Source of the DNA: DAOVXM01 sp963746255
Lineage (GTDB): Bacteria; Chloroflexota; Anaerolineae; Anaerolineales; UBA4823
Direction: 5' to 3'
Assembly (NCBI GenBank): GCA_963746255.1
Contig: CAVVAJ010000009.1
Location: forward strand, 186,001 to 250,000
Length of the DNA: 64,000 nucleotides
Part shown: positions 1 through 9,208 of the stretch, in pieces
How the letters are laid out: every line of letters starts with the position of its first letter
Position numbering within the stretch: position 1 is the stretch's first letter
Notes under the pieces: model-generated
What the model was told of the DNA's origin: nothing
Database searches by the model: none
What the model saw: the letters and a program-made list of their open reading frames with translations, nothing else
Translations under genes and position numbers: made by a program

Positions 1-119
1 TCGTGTGTAGAGATCATGCACTCCACCAAAGTAGGAAATGCGGTGTATGGGCTACGGCAGGAAATATTTTCACTACAGTTGAACGAATGATCAATCTATG
101 TGAGTTTCGCTTTTGTTTA

Positions 120-926
120 TTATTGAGCAGGGGTTCTTGTACCTGGTCGCTTATGACGCCAAATCAAGATCCCAGCAGATGTGAGGGCTACCAGAGCCAT
201 AAATAGCTGATTGATATTAATCCCGCCGACATTCGATGGATCTAAGCGCAGGAACTCCAGGAAGAAACGCCCTACCGGATAGGTGATTAAATAGATTAAG
301 AAGACATCCCCAGGGATAAGCTTCTTTGAATCACGCGTTGATAACCACATCAAGAAGATGAAATTTGCGAAGTTCCAAATTGATTCGTATAAAAATAACG
401 GGTGGTAGGTAGCTTGGGTGAAATACTCCGGGAGGCGGAACTCCGGGTCGATATGGATTGCCCAAGGGAGGTTTGATGGCGCACCATATAATTCTTGGTT
501 GACATAGTTCCCCCAACGTCCAATCGCCTGTCCTAATGCCAAGGCAGGAGCAGCGATATCAACCATCTGTGCAAAGCTGATCTTCCGCCGGCGAGTGAAC
601 AGCAGCAGTGCTAAAGCGCCACCGATAATTGTGCCTGGGATACCCAATCCCCCGTGCCATATTGCGATCGCATCTAGAGGATGGGTCAAGTAATATCTGG
701 TTGTTATACCTACCTCAACCATCGAAGCAGGCGGGGTCAATATATGCCAAACTCGTGCGCCGATAATGCCGCCAATTAGCACCCAGATCAAACCGTCCCA
801 GACAATCTCGCTGTCATAACCCTTGCGTCGGGCGAGCCTCTCGGCAACGAACGCAGCAATGAGCGCACCAACCATCAGGATAATTCCGTAATACCGTATA
901 TAAAGGGGGCCTAGTTGAAAACCCAT
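120..926 (-). CDS. lgt: Prolipoprotein diacylglyceryl transferase
   Basis: Lgt transfers diacylglycerol from phosphatidylglycerol to the lipobox cysteine of prolipoproteins in the cytoplasmic membrane. The 268-residue protein is a multi-pass membrane protein with the family signatures AIWHGGLGIPG and the strongly conserved AIGRWGNYVNQELYG, and a C-terminal PVGRFFLEFLR segment. Length is normal for the family. The ATG is preceded by AGAGAGG at normal spacing. Its substrates are abundant here: lipobox-bearing products are seen at 6680, 13449, 34546 and 39329. Function is assigned by family membership and is secure. Confidence 0.96.
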   Translation of the reverse strand: MGFQLGPLYIRYYGIILMVGALIAAFVAERLARRKGYDSEIVWDGLIWVLIGGIIGARVWHILTPPASMVEVGITTRYYLTHPLDAIAIWHGGLGIPGTIIGGALALLLFTRRRKISFAQMVDIAAPALALGQAIGRWGNYVNQELYGAPSNLPWAIHIDPEFRLPEYFTQATYHPLFLYESIWNFANFIFLMWLSTRDSKKLIPGDVFLIYLITYPVGRFFLEFLRLDPSNVGGININQLFMALVALTSAGILIWRHKRPGTRTPAQ

Positions 927-970
927 TGTGCTACCTCTCTTTGCAAGTTGTTTGTCCTACCTGATGAGTC

Positions 971-1598
971 TTACTCATGAGCCTTCTGGCGAATATCATA
1001 GATGCGCTGTACCGCGGTAATATTGGTTAGCACAGCCATAATCCACAGCATGGGTATCGGGAGATTTAGAACCAGTAACGGAGCCATTACGAGATATCGT
1101 TCCATACGAGTCAAGATTTCCCACCTTGGTTTCGTATCCTAACGATTGGGCACGGGCACGGGTATAGGAGACCAGCACTGAGCCGGAAGCCGCGAAATAC
1201 GCTAACATCGCTGGTATCCATTCTCCCATCTGAGCATAGTAGAATATCAAGCCCCCATAGATAACCAGCTCAGAATAACGATCAGTAACCGAATCAACAA
1301 AAGCTCCAAACTCAGAAGCTTCACCCCGCAAGCGTGCCATAGTTCCATCCAAGGCGTCAACTGGTCCCATCAGCAGGATCAGGATCCCACCGATTGTCAT
1401 TTGTCCCCGTGCCAGAAAAACTGCCCCGGCAGTATTCCCAATCAGTCCAAGAATTGTCACTGTGTTCGGCATTAAACCAATGCGATTTAAAAAAGCTGCA
1501 ATTGGATCTAATATGCCTTTGAAACGAACACGGGCTTGATCAGTGAGGGTCGACTTCTTCTCTTCTTCAATACTGGTTTCACTCAATGCAAATTCCAC
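971..1598 (-). CDS. CDP-alcohol phosphatidyltransferase, interrupted by a frameshift
   Basis: A membrane enzyme that condenses a CDP-activated lipid with an alcohol such as glycerol-phosphate or inositol-phosphate. The complete signature DX2DGX2ARX8GX3DX3D is visible (DALDGTMARLRG...GAFVDSVTD). The reading frame is lost near 1117-1122: after YETKVG the expected continuation ILTRMERYLVMAPLL lies in another frame and runs through further membrane segments to a TAA at 971-973. Removing one A from a GGGAAATC run restores one ORF of about 208 codons. The start used is GTG at 1598; a TTG slightly downstream is possible. The GxxTRMERY motif resembles phosphatidylinositol-phosphate synthase-like members, but substrate is not certain. 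Either sequence error or a recent lesion. Confidence 0.82.
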
Positions 1599-1620
1599 CT
1601 TTCTTGGGAGATAATTTTGT

Positions 1621-1649
1621 ATGCTAACTTATGGAGTACTGCCTGTCAA
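1621..1649 (-). promoter_or_regulatory. Sigma-70 type promoter for the CDP-alcohol phosphatidyltransferase
   Basis: On the minus strand TTGACA (1644-1649) and TAGCAT (1621-1626) are separated by 17 nt, about 23 nt upstream of the GTG start. A perfect -35 with a fair -10. Confidence 0.6.
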
Positions 1650-1685
1650 GCAGTACAACTGTTATTGATACTTTAATGATTTCCT

Positions 1686-3938
1686 TCAATCAGCGTCTTC
1701 TTCCGGACCAATCAAGACATCTCGCTCGCGACCACTGCCCTGTGAGGAACCAACAATTCCGAGATCTTCAAGCTCGTCGATTAACCGGGCCGCGCGCGGG
1801 TAGCCGATTCGCAGCCTGCGCTGAAGGAGAGACGCACTGGCACGTTGGGTTTCCCGGACTAGCTCAATAGCTTTTTCAACTAAGTCATCTCGATCGGCTA
1901 GAATCGCTTCTTGTTCCAGTAAGACATCCCAGGGTGGCTTATCTTCCCCCGATATCCCGCTCGTATTCTGCCAGTAAGTGATCACCTTTTCAACCTCTGA
2001 ATCGCTCACCATGACCCCTTGCGCACGGAGAGGAGCCGGTGCCTCTGGGGGCAGAAAAAGCATATCTCCTTTCCCCAGTAATGATTCTGCACCGGTAGAA
2101 TTGAGTATTACACGCGAGTCGATCGAAGAAGCGACCGCAAAAGATAATCGAGCAGGGAAATTCGCTTTGATTAATCCAGTAACCACATCAGTGCTTGGTC
2201 TTTGGGTCGCTAAGACGAGATGGATCCCGGTTGCCCGTGCCATTTGTGCTAACCTTACCAGGGCAGGTTCAGTTTGCTCGGGGGAGGACATCATCAGATC
2301 AGCCAATTCATCAATCAAAAGCACGATCCGCGGCAGAGGATCCTCTCCTTTTCGCCGGCGGGCTTTACGGTTATAGCTGTCAAGATTCCGTGATCGCGAG
2401 GCTTCCAACAGCCGGTAGCGGCGATCCATTTCGGCAACTGTCCAGCGCAATACCCCTAGGATGCGTTCGATATCGGTTTCAACTTTTCCGTATAGATGAG
2501 GCAGACCGTTGAACCGGACCAACTCCACCATTTTCGGATCAACCATGATAATCCGCAGTTCATCTGGCGTATTGTTCATAGCTAGGCAGGTTGTCAATGC
2601 GGCGATACATACGGATTTGCCTGAACCTGTTGTACCCGCAATTAGTAAGTGCGGCATACTACCCAGGTCTGCAACTACTGGTTGGCCAGATACATCGCGC
2701 CCCAAAGCAATAGCGAGCGGAGAGTTAATCCGATAGAAGATATCAGTTTCCAAAATTGGCCGTAGTCTGACCACAGTCGATTGAGCATTTGGTACTTCGA
2801 CACCAATATACGGACGTCCCGGGACGGGGGCTTGGATGCGTAATCTCTCAGCAGATAACGCTAGGGTCAAGTCCCGTTTTAGAGAAGAGATCTGAGCGAC
2901 GCGAACTTTGTGTCTTGCAGCTTCACCCTCATCACCATTGGCACCCTTCTTCACGAAACCTGGCTCCACAGCAAACTGGGTGACAGTAGGGCCGACCTTG
3001 AAACCGACAACTTTTGCAGGAATCCCAAACTCTGCTAGAGTTTTTTCTATCATACCCGCAGTTATATTGATATTACGCTCATCAGGACGATTGGCCTTCT
3101 CGCTAACGAGCAGATCTAAAGCGGGCAAGCGCTCATCCCGCTCGGGAGGTGGTGTATCTATCTGTGACTCGTCACTCTCAACTCGGAAAGTCTTGCGAAA
3201 CTCGGCCGGCAACCGCCGGCTCTTCTTGCGTTTTGCTTGATTAACGGGAAGTACAATAGCTTCTTGGTCTGGAATAGGAGCAAAACTTATCGGTGATTCA
3301 CCGGTCAATTCAGTTCCCCTGTTTTCTGCCGCGAGCTCAGCCTGACTCTCAACCCATTCTGCGAGGGATGTGTGCAGTCCCAAACCAAAGATTAAGCATA
3401 CTAATATGATCATGCTGATAAAGATCACCGGCCACATAATCCCTGCTAACCCCATAGCGCCGACTGCCTGTTGTAAGATATAAGCTAGCGCCCACCCAAT
3501 CCGCCCTCCATCCAGACCTGCATCAGCTCGTTCGAGAGAAGTATTCCCCAAGACAGCTAACAAGGCTAAACTGGCGAACGCAGCAAATTCAAGGGCAAAT
3601 ATCCTGACCCACCGAACATGTCTTAGCCCCTGCAGGTTGCGGTGCCGAAATGCAATGATCCCCAGCGCTGCCGCGATGATAACCAACCAGACACTTCCCC
3701 ACCCTAACCAGACTTCAGCGAATCCTACCCACCAAACAAGCAGGAAACCTTGTGAAAACTCAGGCAGGAAGAAGCCCAAGAGAGTCAAAGCGGCGAGTGT
3801 AAATGCAAAGACACCCGCGATATCCCAGCCGAAGCGTTGGAAGCGGGTAATTACTTCCCAAGTTAAATCAATTTGCTCCGCATTAGGGTCTAATAATGAT
3901 TGCTCAGATTCGACCGCGTAGCCGCGCTTTTCACTCAT
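1686..3938 (-). CDS. ftsK: DNA translocase FtsK/SpoIIIE
   Basis: ATP-driven DNA pump that clears chromosome ends through the division septum. The 750-residue protein has an N-terminal membrane domain with about four to five hydrophobic segments (residues ~30-190), a variable linker, an alpha/beta motor with Walker A GTTGSGKS and Walker B IVLLIDELADLM, the FATQRPSTDVVTGLIK region, and a C-terminal winged-helix gamma domain (residues ~685-750, ASLLQRRLRIGYPRAARLIDELE) that would read polar KOPS-like sequences. Length fits the SpoIIIE-type class. There is no clear Shine-Dalgarno before the ATG; a TATAGT hexamer lies about 30 nt upstream. Very secure family call. Confidence 0.96.
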   Translation of the reverse strand: MSEKRGYAVESEQSLLDPNAEQIDLTWEVITRFQRFGWDIAGVFAFTLAALTLLGFFLPEFSQGFLLVWWVGFAEVWLGWGSVWLVIIAAALGIIAFRHRNLQGLRHVRWVRIFALEFAAFASLALLAVLGNTSLERADAGLDGGRIGWALAYILQQAVGAMGLAGIMWPVIFISMIILVCLIFGLGLHTSLAEWVESQAELAAENRGTELTGESPISFAPIPDQEAIVLPVNQAKRKKSRRLPAEFRKTFRVESDESQIDTPPPERDERLPALDLLVSEKANRPDERNINITAGMIEKTLAEFGIPAKVVGFKVGPTVTQFAVEPGFVKKGANGDEGEAARHKVRVAQISSLKRDLTLALSAERLRIQAPVPGRPYIGVEVPNAQSTVVRLRPILETDIFYRINSPLAIALGRDVSGQPVVADLGSMPHLLIAGTTGSGKSVCIAALTTCLAMNNTPDELRIIMVDPKMVELVRFNGLPHLYGKVETDIERILGVLRWTVAEMDRRYRLLEASRSRNLDSYNRKARRRKGEDPLPRIVLLIDELADLMMSSPEQTEPALVRLAQMARATGIHLVLATQRPSTDVVTGLIKANFPARLSFAVASSIDSRVILNSTGAESLLGKGDMLFLPPEAPAPLRAQGVMVSDSEVEKVITYWQNTSGISGEDKPPWDVLLEQEAILADRDDLVEKAIELVRETQRASASLLQRRLRIGYPRAARLIDELEDLGIVGSSQGSGRERDVLIGPEEDAD

Positions 3939-4041
3939 AATTCTTTTGATTCATGCCTGCATTCACTATAACTTCTGGAGCAAAGAGCACAATCATCCTG
4001 ATCAACTCTGATAGATGAAATAGAGTAAGTGGAACAGGATC

Positions 4042-5004
4042 TTATGTCATGGAGTTGATTGATGCCAGCTTCTTTTGCTCACTGATAGAAGCCATGTAGA
4101 TACCAAACAGAATAAGTATAGCACCAAATATATTGCCAAAAGTTGGCGCTTCTGCTAGGAATATATAGGCAAGGATTGCCGACCCAATAGGTTCTCCTAG
4201 CAGTGATATTGAAACAAAGCCTGCCGATAGATAACGTAAAGCCCAGTTGAAACTAGTATGCCCAATTAACTGCGGAACTAGTGCCAATAAGACTAACCAA
4301 CCGTATGCTGCAATTGGGTACCCCAGGAAGGTGTTGCCAGAAATGATGACTAGAATAATTAGTGCAAGCGCCGCAATACCGTAAACTACAAAAACATAAC
4401 TCACTAACTCCATACTTCGGCGCAGTTTTCGCCCGATCATCACATATCCAGCCGCCATGACCGCCCCAATAAGCGCTAGCAGATCCCCGAGTAGAGCGCG
4501 ATTGCCCATACTGTTTGAATAAAAATTGCAGTTAATTCCACCTGCTCCAATCCTACAAGCATCGCTGATTGTGATGATGAAACCGCCGAAGATGGCCAAA
4601 CCCATACCAATTATCGCGTATCGCGATACACTTTCGTGCAAGACCAATGGCGATAGTAAGGCTACCCAAACTGGGACGGTTGATACGAGCATGACTGAAC
4701 TGACCACGTCAGTATATTCCAGTGAGGTCGTCCAGGAAATGAAATGCAGCGCTAAAAACAACCCGGAGGTAATGACTAAAATCCATTTCTGGCGGCTGAT
4801 AGCTTGGATTTCATGCCGATGACGAGTCAAGGCAAAGGGTGCCAGGATTAGGGTTGCGAGGGTTAAACGGAAAGCAACGATAACCAAGGAAGGTACATAA
4901 ACCTGAGCTAAGCGGATAATTATCGAGGCACTAGAAGCTGCTAATATGCCTACGCCGATCACAACTCTGGGGGGTATGCTTGGTTTAGCATTGGGTTGTG
5001 TCAT
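4042..5004 (-). CDS. EamA/DMT-family transporter
   Basis: A 320-residue integral membrane protein with ten predicted hydrophobic helices in two EamA repeats (first repeat to about residue 150, second from about 175). The second repeat ends with the family-typical LLGEPIGSAILAYIFLAE signature. Members export amino acids, metabolites or nucleotide sugars; the substrate cannot be read from sequence. It lies just upstream of ftsK on the same strand, about 100 nt apart, and has no evident Shine-Dalgarno. Confidence 0.88.
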   Translation of the reverse strand: MTQPNAKPSIPPRVVIGVGILAASSASIIIRLAQVYVPSLVIVAFRLTLATLILAPFALTRHRHEIQAISRQKWILVITSGLFLALHFISWTTSLEYTDVVSSVMLVSTVPVWVALLSPLVLHESVSRYAIIGMGLAIFGGFIITISDACRIGAGGINCNFYSNSMGNRALLGDLLALIGAVMAAGYVMIGRKLRRSMELVSYVFVVYGIAALALIILVIISGNTFLGYPIAAYGWLVLLALVPQLIGHTSFNWALRYLSAGFVSISLLGEPIGSAILAYIFLAEAPTFGNIFGAILILFGIYMASISEQKKLASINSMT

Positions 5005-5124
5005 TTGTCTCTGGTAGCTGATAAAATTTGATTTTTTAATTCACTCTCACAGATTGGACAGTTTATTCTACCCTCCCCCAATGAATAATTGCGATAGGTT
5101 CAGGTCGTGCACCCGAGTGAAGTA

Positions 5125-5424
5125 TTATCGTGGTCGCGAGAAATGGTAAATCACTTTGCCAGTGATTGAGCTTACACTGATGGGCCCAAAATTCCGGCTA
5201 TCGATACTGCGTTCGTTCGTCCCCAAGGCAATCGCTGTACAAGCAATGCTGTCGATGGATTGGACTCTTTTTATCAGCGTTCCATGCACAGGGTGTTCGA
5301 ATACAACGATATCCCCCACACGAACCTTAAATAAAATACAGGGGATCTTGACAATTAAGACAAAATCCCCTGTCCTGTACTCTGGCGCAAGGCTATCCCC
5401 AGTAACCTTGAGGAATCTAATCAT
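5125..5424 (-). CDS. sodX: Nickel superoxide dismutase maturation protease (S26 family)
   Basis: A 99-residue signal-peptidase-like serine protease. The catalytic serine lies in VTGDSLAPEYRTGDFVLI and the general-base lysine in HGTLIKRV, followed by the GTNERSIDSRNFGPI segment typical of S24/S26 peptidases. Unlike housekeeping signal peptidase it has no N-terminal membrane anchor. Its start codon overlaps the sodN stop (TAATG), so the two are translationally coupled. In known Ni-SOD systems the partner protease removes the SodN leader so that the new N-terminal His can bind nickel; that role is inferred here from pairing and size. Confidence 0.9.
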   Translation of the reverse strand: MIRFLKVTGDSLAPEYRTGDFVLIVKIPCILFKVRVGDIVVFEHPVHGTLIKRVQSIDSIACTAIALGTNERSIDSRNFGPISVSSITGKVIYHFSRPR

Positions 5425-5920
5425 TACAGGTCGGGATACACCATCTCGAGTGCTGGAGCATAAGGTGCTTGGGCTTTCTTCGTTGCGATACCCTTTGTCT
5501 GCCAGAAAATATCCGCGAACTCGTTAATCGCCTCCACGAATTTGACCGCCGCTTCGCGATCCACTGTCTGGCGGCTTTGCGATCCGAGCTGCATAATCGA
5601 ATGCACGAGGCCAGTCAGCTGAGGGAACTTCTCGAGATGCTGTGCTTTAATGTAGTCGCCCCAGATGACACGAATTTCGTGCTTCGCTTTCTCGGCATGT
5701 TCTTCCTTAACAGCGATATAGCGCGACATACTGTTGTGGAAATTAACTTTCTTTTCCGGAGCTTTTCCTCCAGATCGTTCATTAGATCGACCATTCGGAC
5801 AACAGTCAAGGCTGCAATTTGAGCTGTGCTCGGATCATAAATCCCACAAGGGACATCACAATGTGCTTTTGCATGCTCGAAATGGACCAAACTATCCAGC
5901 TTGGCTATTACGTTATACAT
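5424..5920 (-). CDS. sodN: Nickel-type superoxide dismutase, interrupted by a frameshift
   Basis: Ni-SOD disproportionates superoxide in the cytoplasm. The first frame (from 5920) encodes a short leader and the nickel hook HCDVPCGIYDP around residues 20-30, then a helix ending EEKLRKRK. The remainder of the four-helix bundle (SRYIAVKEEHAEKAKHEIRVI, then KAQHLEKFP and NEFADIFWQTK) is in another frame starting near 5748 and ending at 5424. One missing A in the AAAAG/AAAG tract at 5747-5755 reconnects the halves to a protein of about 165 residues, of usual Ni-SOD precursor length. The hook residues His, Cys, Cys are intact. A strong AGGAGG precedes the ATG. sodX follows with a 1-nt overlap. May be sequence error, lesion or recoding. 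Confidence 0.88.
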
Positions 5921-5956
5921 CTTTCTAACCTCCTAATACGAACGTTGGTTTTTCGC

Positions 5957-5982
5957 CCAGTCTAGCTGGTATAAAAGACTGG
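5957..5982. promoter_or_regulatory. Inverted repeat in the sodN upstream region
   Basis: CCAGTCT (5957-5963) and AGACTGG (5976-5982) form 7-bp arms around a 12-nt spacer, about 40 nt upstream of the sodN start. It could be a regulator site or a leader hairpin; it does not match the known Nur consensus that I recall. Confidence 0.35.
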
Positions 5983-6206
5983 AATTTACACAATGATCAT
6001 AATAACAAAGACCCATTTTGTCAAGATTTATATGATAATTTCCAAAAATATACCGAAACGCAATCAAACGGCGGAGCACTATGACAAAGTTAATACCAAA
6101 ATCAGGTGTTTAATCACTGGTTTAGAACCTTAGTAAAAATCTTTTTGAGGTACAATAATACTAATTAACTTTCTGATCAGCAATTCTCAAAGCGGAGGTA
6201 ATATCT

Positions 6207-6605
6207 ATGACCCACATTATCACAAGCTTATGTCTGCGTGACTCAGGCTGCGTGGATGTTTGTCCCGTTGAATGCATTGTCCCCGGTATACCCCAGGAAA
6301 AATGGCCTTGGTATTACATTGACCCAGACACTTGTATTGATTGCGGCGCATGCATTCCAGAATGCCCCTTCGAAGCAATCTTCACAGAAGATGAGGTCCC
6401 TGAGCCCTATGTTGCACAGGGCGGTGAATATATCAGTCGCGTCGGTCTGACCGGACATTACGAAGGCACGAATCATCATGGCGATCCGGTAGTGCTTGAT
6501 TGTGTCCGCCAATTGGAAGCCGGCGAGGAAGTTGACCTCACTGAGGATACTCAACCGAACTACGATTACTTCACGGATGGTCCAGGCTACAGCGCGCTAG
6601 ATTAA
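6207..6605 (+). CDS. Ferredoxin with two Fe-S cluster motifs
   Basis: A 132-residue low-potential electron carrier. The N-terminal half has one cysteine set (CLRDSGCVDVCPVECI) and the next a classical 4Fe-4S motif CIDCGACIPECP; the C-terminal ~60 residues are acidic with no cysteine motif. The first set has wider spacing than a standard CxxCxxC cluster, as in seven-iron (3Fe-4S/4Fe-4S) ferredoxins of the FdxA type. GGAGG precedes the ATG at ideal spacing. Monocistronic, closed by a strong terminator. Confidence 0.9.
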   Translation: MTHIITSLCLRDSGCVDVCPVECIVPGIPQEKWPWYYIDPDTCIDCGACIPECPFEAIFTEDEVPEPYVAQGGEYISRVGLTGHYEGTNHHGDPVVLDCVRQLEAGEEVDLTEDTQPNYDYFTDGPGYSALD

Positions 6606-6628
6606 TCGCTTCGTTCCAGCACACAAAA

Positions 6629-6656
6629 ACAGAGGAAGCTCAAATGCTTCCTCTGT
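6629..6656. terminator. Bidirectional rho-independent terminator
   Basis: Perfect 11-bp stem ACAGAGGAAGC / GCTTCCTCTGT with a 6-nt loop. It sits between the convergent ferredoxin and lipoprotein genes and could serve both; a short T/A-rich run follows on the plus strand. Confidence 0.85.
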
Positions 6657-6679
6657 TTATATTAAAGCTGTAGCTGTAA

Positions 6680-7555
6680 TTACCGGTTTAGCAATTCAAG
6701 GTTGCCAGCGCCCAAATTGACGTTGATCGTCAGCCGGGGACCCTCTCCTGAAGTACTGTACACATCACCCACCTTCTCCCAGCTGCCATGGACATCCACA
6801 TTAGATAGACCGCCATCGAAAAACACCTTAGCGGTTACCCCAAGGGGGACGATAATTGTGATACTGCTGAGGCCAGAATCTATCGATATGGTAGCATCCC
6901 GCTGCAGCTCCCCAGAGAAATCCAGAATGTATTCACCAGCACCACCTTTGAAATTCATCTCATCGAAATTCGCGTTGGCTAAACCTTCTAGAGTGACTGA
7001 AGACGCGCCGGTATCATACCGGAATGAACTCATCGGTACTAAATTCGGTTTAGAAAACCCCAGTTTGACGTCTGCTGCACCATCTGTCACCCGGAGCAAT
7101 TCGAGGGCTAAACCACCCAATTCCATGCGTCCCTGATATGCTCCAGCTTCAATTCTCAAATTCATTGGGACCGGTGCAAGCTCGAAACTCCATTCATTCT
7201 CCAATTTTTCACCAAAATCACCAAAATTCGGGAAACCCGTGAGTTCCAGATCACCTGTATTGATTCTTACATGATCACCAGAGGTGATGATCTCGGGTTT
7301 AAAATCGTCGACATTATACGTAGCCGTGCCGCGAACCAAGGCGTCTTCCGCACCCGGGGAAAGCCGCATCTCACCTGCTCCGAAACCGAAGGTCAAATCT
7401 ACGACTTCAGTCCCTTCAGGGATCGGTACTTCAATTTCTTCGATAACTGTTGGACCGGTTTTGACATCAGTAACCGGAATTGTAAAAGTGAAACCACACC
7501 CCATTGTGACCAGCATTGTAACGACTAAGATGATGAACATGCTTTTAGGTAACAT
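6680..7555 (-). CDS. Lipoprotein with repeated beta-rich adhesin-like (toast-rack) domain
   Basis: A 291-residue exported protein. The N-terminus is a lipoprotein signal (hydrophobic residues ~5-18, then TMGC with the candidate lipidated Cys at ~20). The rest is Gly- and hydrophobic-alternating beta structure with segments such as LTFGFGAGEMRLSPG, VKLGFSKPN, GAGEYILDFSG and LNVNLGAGNLEL-like repeats, as in DUF2154/DUF4097-type surface proteins, where right-handed beta folds bind envelope signals. An AAGGAGA lies before the ATG. Function unknown. It ends tail-to-tail with the ferredoxin gene. Confidence 0.75.
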   Translation of the reverse strand: MLPKSMFIILVVTMLVTMGCGFTFTIPVTDVKTGPTVIEEIEVPIPEGTEVVDLTFGFGAGEMRLSPGAEDALVRGTATYNVDDFKPEIITSGDHVRINTGDLELTGFPNFGDFGEKLENEWSFELAPVPMNLRIEAGAYQGRMELGGLALELLRVTDGAADVKLGFSKPNLVPMSSFRYDTGASSVTLEGLANANFDEMNFKGGAGEYILDFSGELQRDATISIDSGLSSITIIVPLGVTAKVFFDGGLSNVDVHGSWEKVGDVYSTSGEGPRLTINVNLGAGNLELLNR

Positions 7556-7646
7556 GAATTTATTCTCCTTCGCAGTCTGATTTGCTTCTATAAATATATA
7601 CGCAGGGTTTCATTAGAGGTCGCGTGGATATCAAGAAATAACATTC

Positions 7647-8226
7647 TTAGGTGTCGTGCGAAGAGCACGATATTAACCCAACTATGCAGAGTGCCATCCC
7701 CAAAAATGTGTTGGGTAAACCAAGAAAAACCAATCCGAACATTATACCGGCACAAATTTGCGTAATACGCGGCACTAGTTCGTAAATATGCCCAGCATGA
7801 ACATACGTCACCAGCACAACCATCAAGGCAATATTCTCGACAATATCAAGGAGAGCAGCAAATCACTGCCCCCAAGCTAGAGGTCCCCCGATAAATGCTA
7901 GAGACCAATTCCACTCTGCAAGTACATCTCAACTCCACAAGCATGCCAGGCCGATTGTCGTAGAGTATAAAATGAGGAATAGGAAATCCAGCCCAATCGA
8001 GAAAGCCGCCAAGATGCGCACCGCTTCATCCCATGATCGGATAATCTTGACTGCGGATTCCAATGAACCCGCGAATTCAAAAAAACGATACCACTGGGTG
8101 CAGAAGCAGTTGTTAGCGAAGCTCCGACGAGAATCATTACAATCATTAACCCGATGGACAGCCTAAAAAAATCCAAAAAATGGGCTTGCGTTCATTTGGA
8201 TTTATCTTTTTTAGTGGGTGGGACAT
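7647..8226 (-). pseudogene. Decayed multi-pass membrane protein gene
   Basis: Reading the minus strand from ATG 8226 (after AAGGAGG), pieces of one protein appear in changing frames: MSHPLKKINPNERKPIFWIF, then RLSIGLMIVMILVG, then EFAGSLESAVKIIRSWDEAV through four hydrophobic segments to a TAA at 7647-7649. Two frame breaks each fall in a run of seven T (8 T would restore the frame). Two in-frame TGA codons follow, after LACLWS and after LAWGQ; the second replaces what looks like a conserved Trp (GQWFAALLD). The restored product would be about 190 residues with a ..SGIVFFEFAGS.. signature. Four lesions make this a true pseudogene, not a single sequencing error. Family function unknown. Confidence 0.78.
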
Positions 8227-8522
8227 CACAACAGACCTCCTTCTAATCGTACAGTCGAGGTTTCATGTGACAAGTTAACCCGACAATATGTCAGCAATTC
8301 TGATTACACTTATTGCAGATAATCTAGCCCCTATCGAACTAAGATGAATGCCAAATCGTATTTTCAATGTGCCCAAAGTAAAATTACTGTCCGGCAAAAG
8401 CGACTGTCTTGCCGGAGACCGATTTTTAAGGCACAATTATTCCAGAACAAACATGAATATCAGGCGATTTGATCAATATTGCCCAACAAATTCCGGGTAG
8501 AATAGATCGAAAGGAGTGAATT

Positions 8523-8909
8523 ATGGCTGAAAATGAAAACCCTGATGAGAACTTGAGCGATGAATTCCGTACCTTGGGTCTTAACCTTATCAATGCCCTA
8601 CGCACCGCATGGGAGAGTCCGGAGAGGAAGAAACTCCAGAGTGAGCTCGAAGAAGGGCTCTCTGGGCTGGCAGCGACGCTTAACAGCGAAATCGAGAGCT
8701 TTCAAGAGAGCGAAACGGGTCAGCGTCTTCGCTCAGATGCCGCTGAATTGCGTGATAAAGTACGTGATAGTAAGACTGAAAATAAGATCCGGGACGAACT
8801 CACCAAGACGCTGCATATAGTCAATACTGAGTTGAAAAAAACTACCCAGAGCTGGTCACCGAAAGAAGGAAGTTCAGCAACAGAAGATGAAACAGAATCG
8901 AATGTCTAA
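8523..8909 (+). CDS. Small acidic helical protein, function unknown
   Basis: A 128-residue, highly charged, helix- and Ser/Glu/Lys-rich protein with no membrane segment and no cysteine. Heptad-like spacing of Leu/Ile in residues ~15-110 suggests an extended or coiled-coil helix bundle. A perfect AAAGGAG precedes the ATG and a TAGAAT hexamer lies about 20 nt before it. First gene of a three-gene unit with the next two genes; no family recognised. Confidence 0.7.
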   Translation: MAENENPDENLSDEFRTLGLNLINALRTAWESPERKKLQSELEEGLSGLAATLNSEIESFQESETGQRLRSDAAELRDKVRDSKTENKIRDELTKTLHIVNTELKKTTQSWSPKEGSSATEDETESNV

Positions 8910-9198
8910 AACAATTATGAGCAGACCCTTTTTCACAATGGAAAACCGAGCTGGGGAACCTCTCCATTTAAATCAGGCGAAATTGGTTCCTTTCTCCCAA
9001 ATGGTCAGGATAACTTTTCCGGGAGGTTATGGCGGCTTTGTATGGAACCGCCCGGCAGCAATTCTATGGCAATCTGCAGAGGGAGAAGATGTCGTGATCC
9101 CAGTGCATGACCAAACCAGGCGAATCCAGCTATCACTTTTTGGAGCTGCGATAGTTGGCATACTGATCATGTGGTTATTCAATCGCATACTTAAATAG
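8902..9198 (+). CDS. Small single-pass membrane protein, function unknown
   Basis: About 98 residues: a hydrophilic, Pro/Gly-containing N-terminal part with RITFPGGYGGFVWNRPAAI, then a positively charged stretch and a C-terminal transmembrane helix (LFGAAIVGILIMWLFNRILK). The ATG at 8902 overlaps the stop of the preceding gene; an ATG at 8887 in the same frame is an alternative start. Its position suggests co-expression with the acidic protein before it and the GerW-like gene after it. No family recognised. Confidence 0.6.
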   Translation: MSKTIMSRPFFTMENRAGEPLHLNQAKLVPFSQMVRITFPGGYGGFVWNRPAAILWQSAEGEDVVIPVHDQTRRIQLSLFGAAIVGILIMWLFNRILK

Positions 9199-9208
9199 GA
9201 GAAAATCG

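Noticed and set aside
1..119. Short plus-strand frame at the left edge
   Set aside because: Overlaps the end of lgt and shows no family feature; no gene supported in this stretch.
5957..5982. A Nur-type nickel regulator box before sodN
   Set aside because: The inverted repeat does not match the TTGCAA-type consensus, so only an unspecified inverted repeat is reported.
7647..8226. TGA read as Trp or selenocysteine in the decayed membrane protein
   Set aside because: TGA acts as a normal stop elsewhere in the window, and two frameshifts in the same gene make decay the simpler reading.
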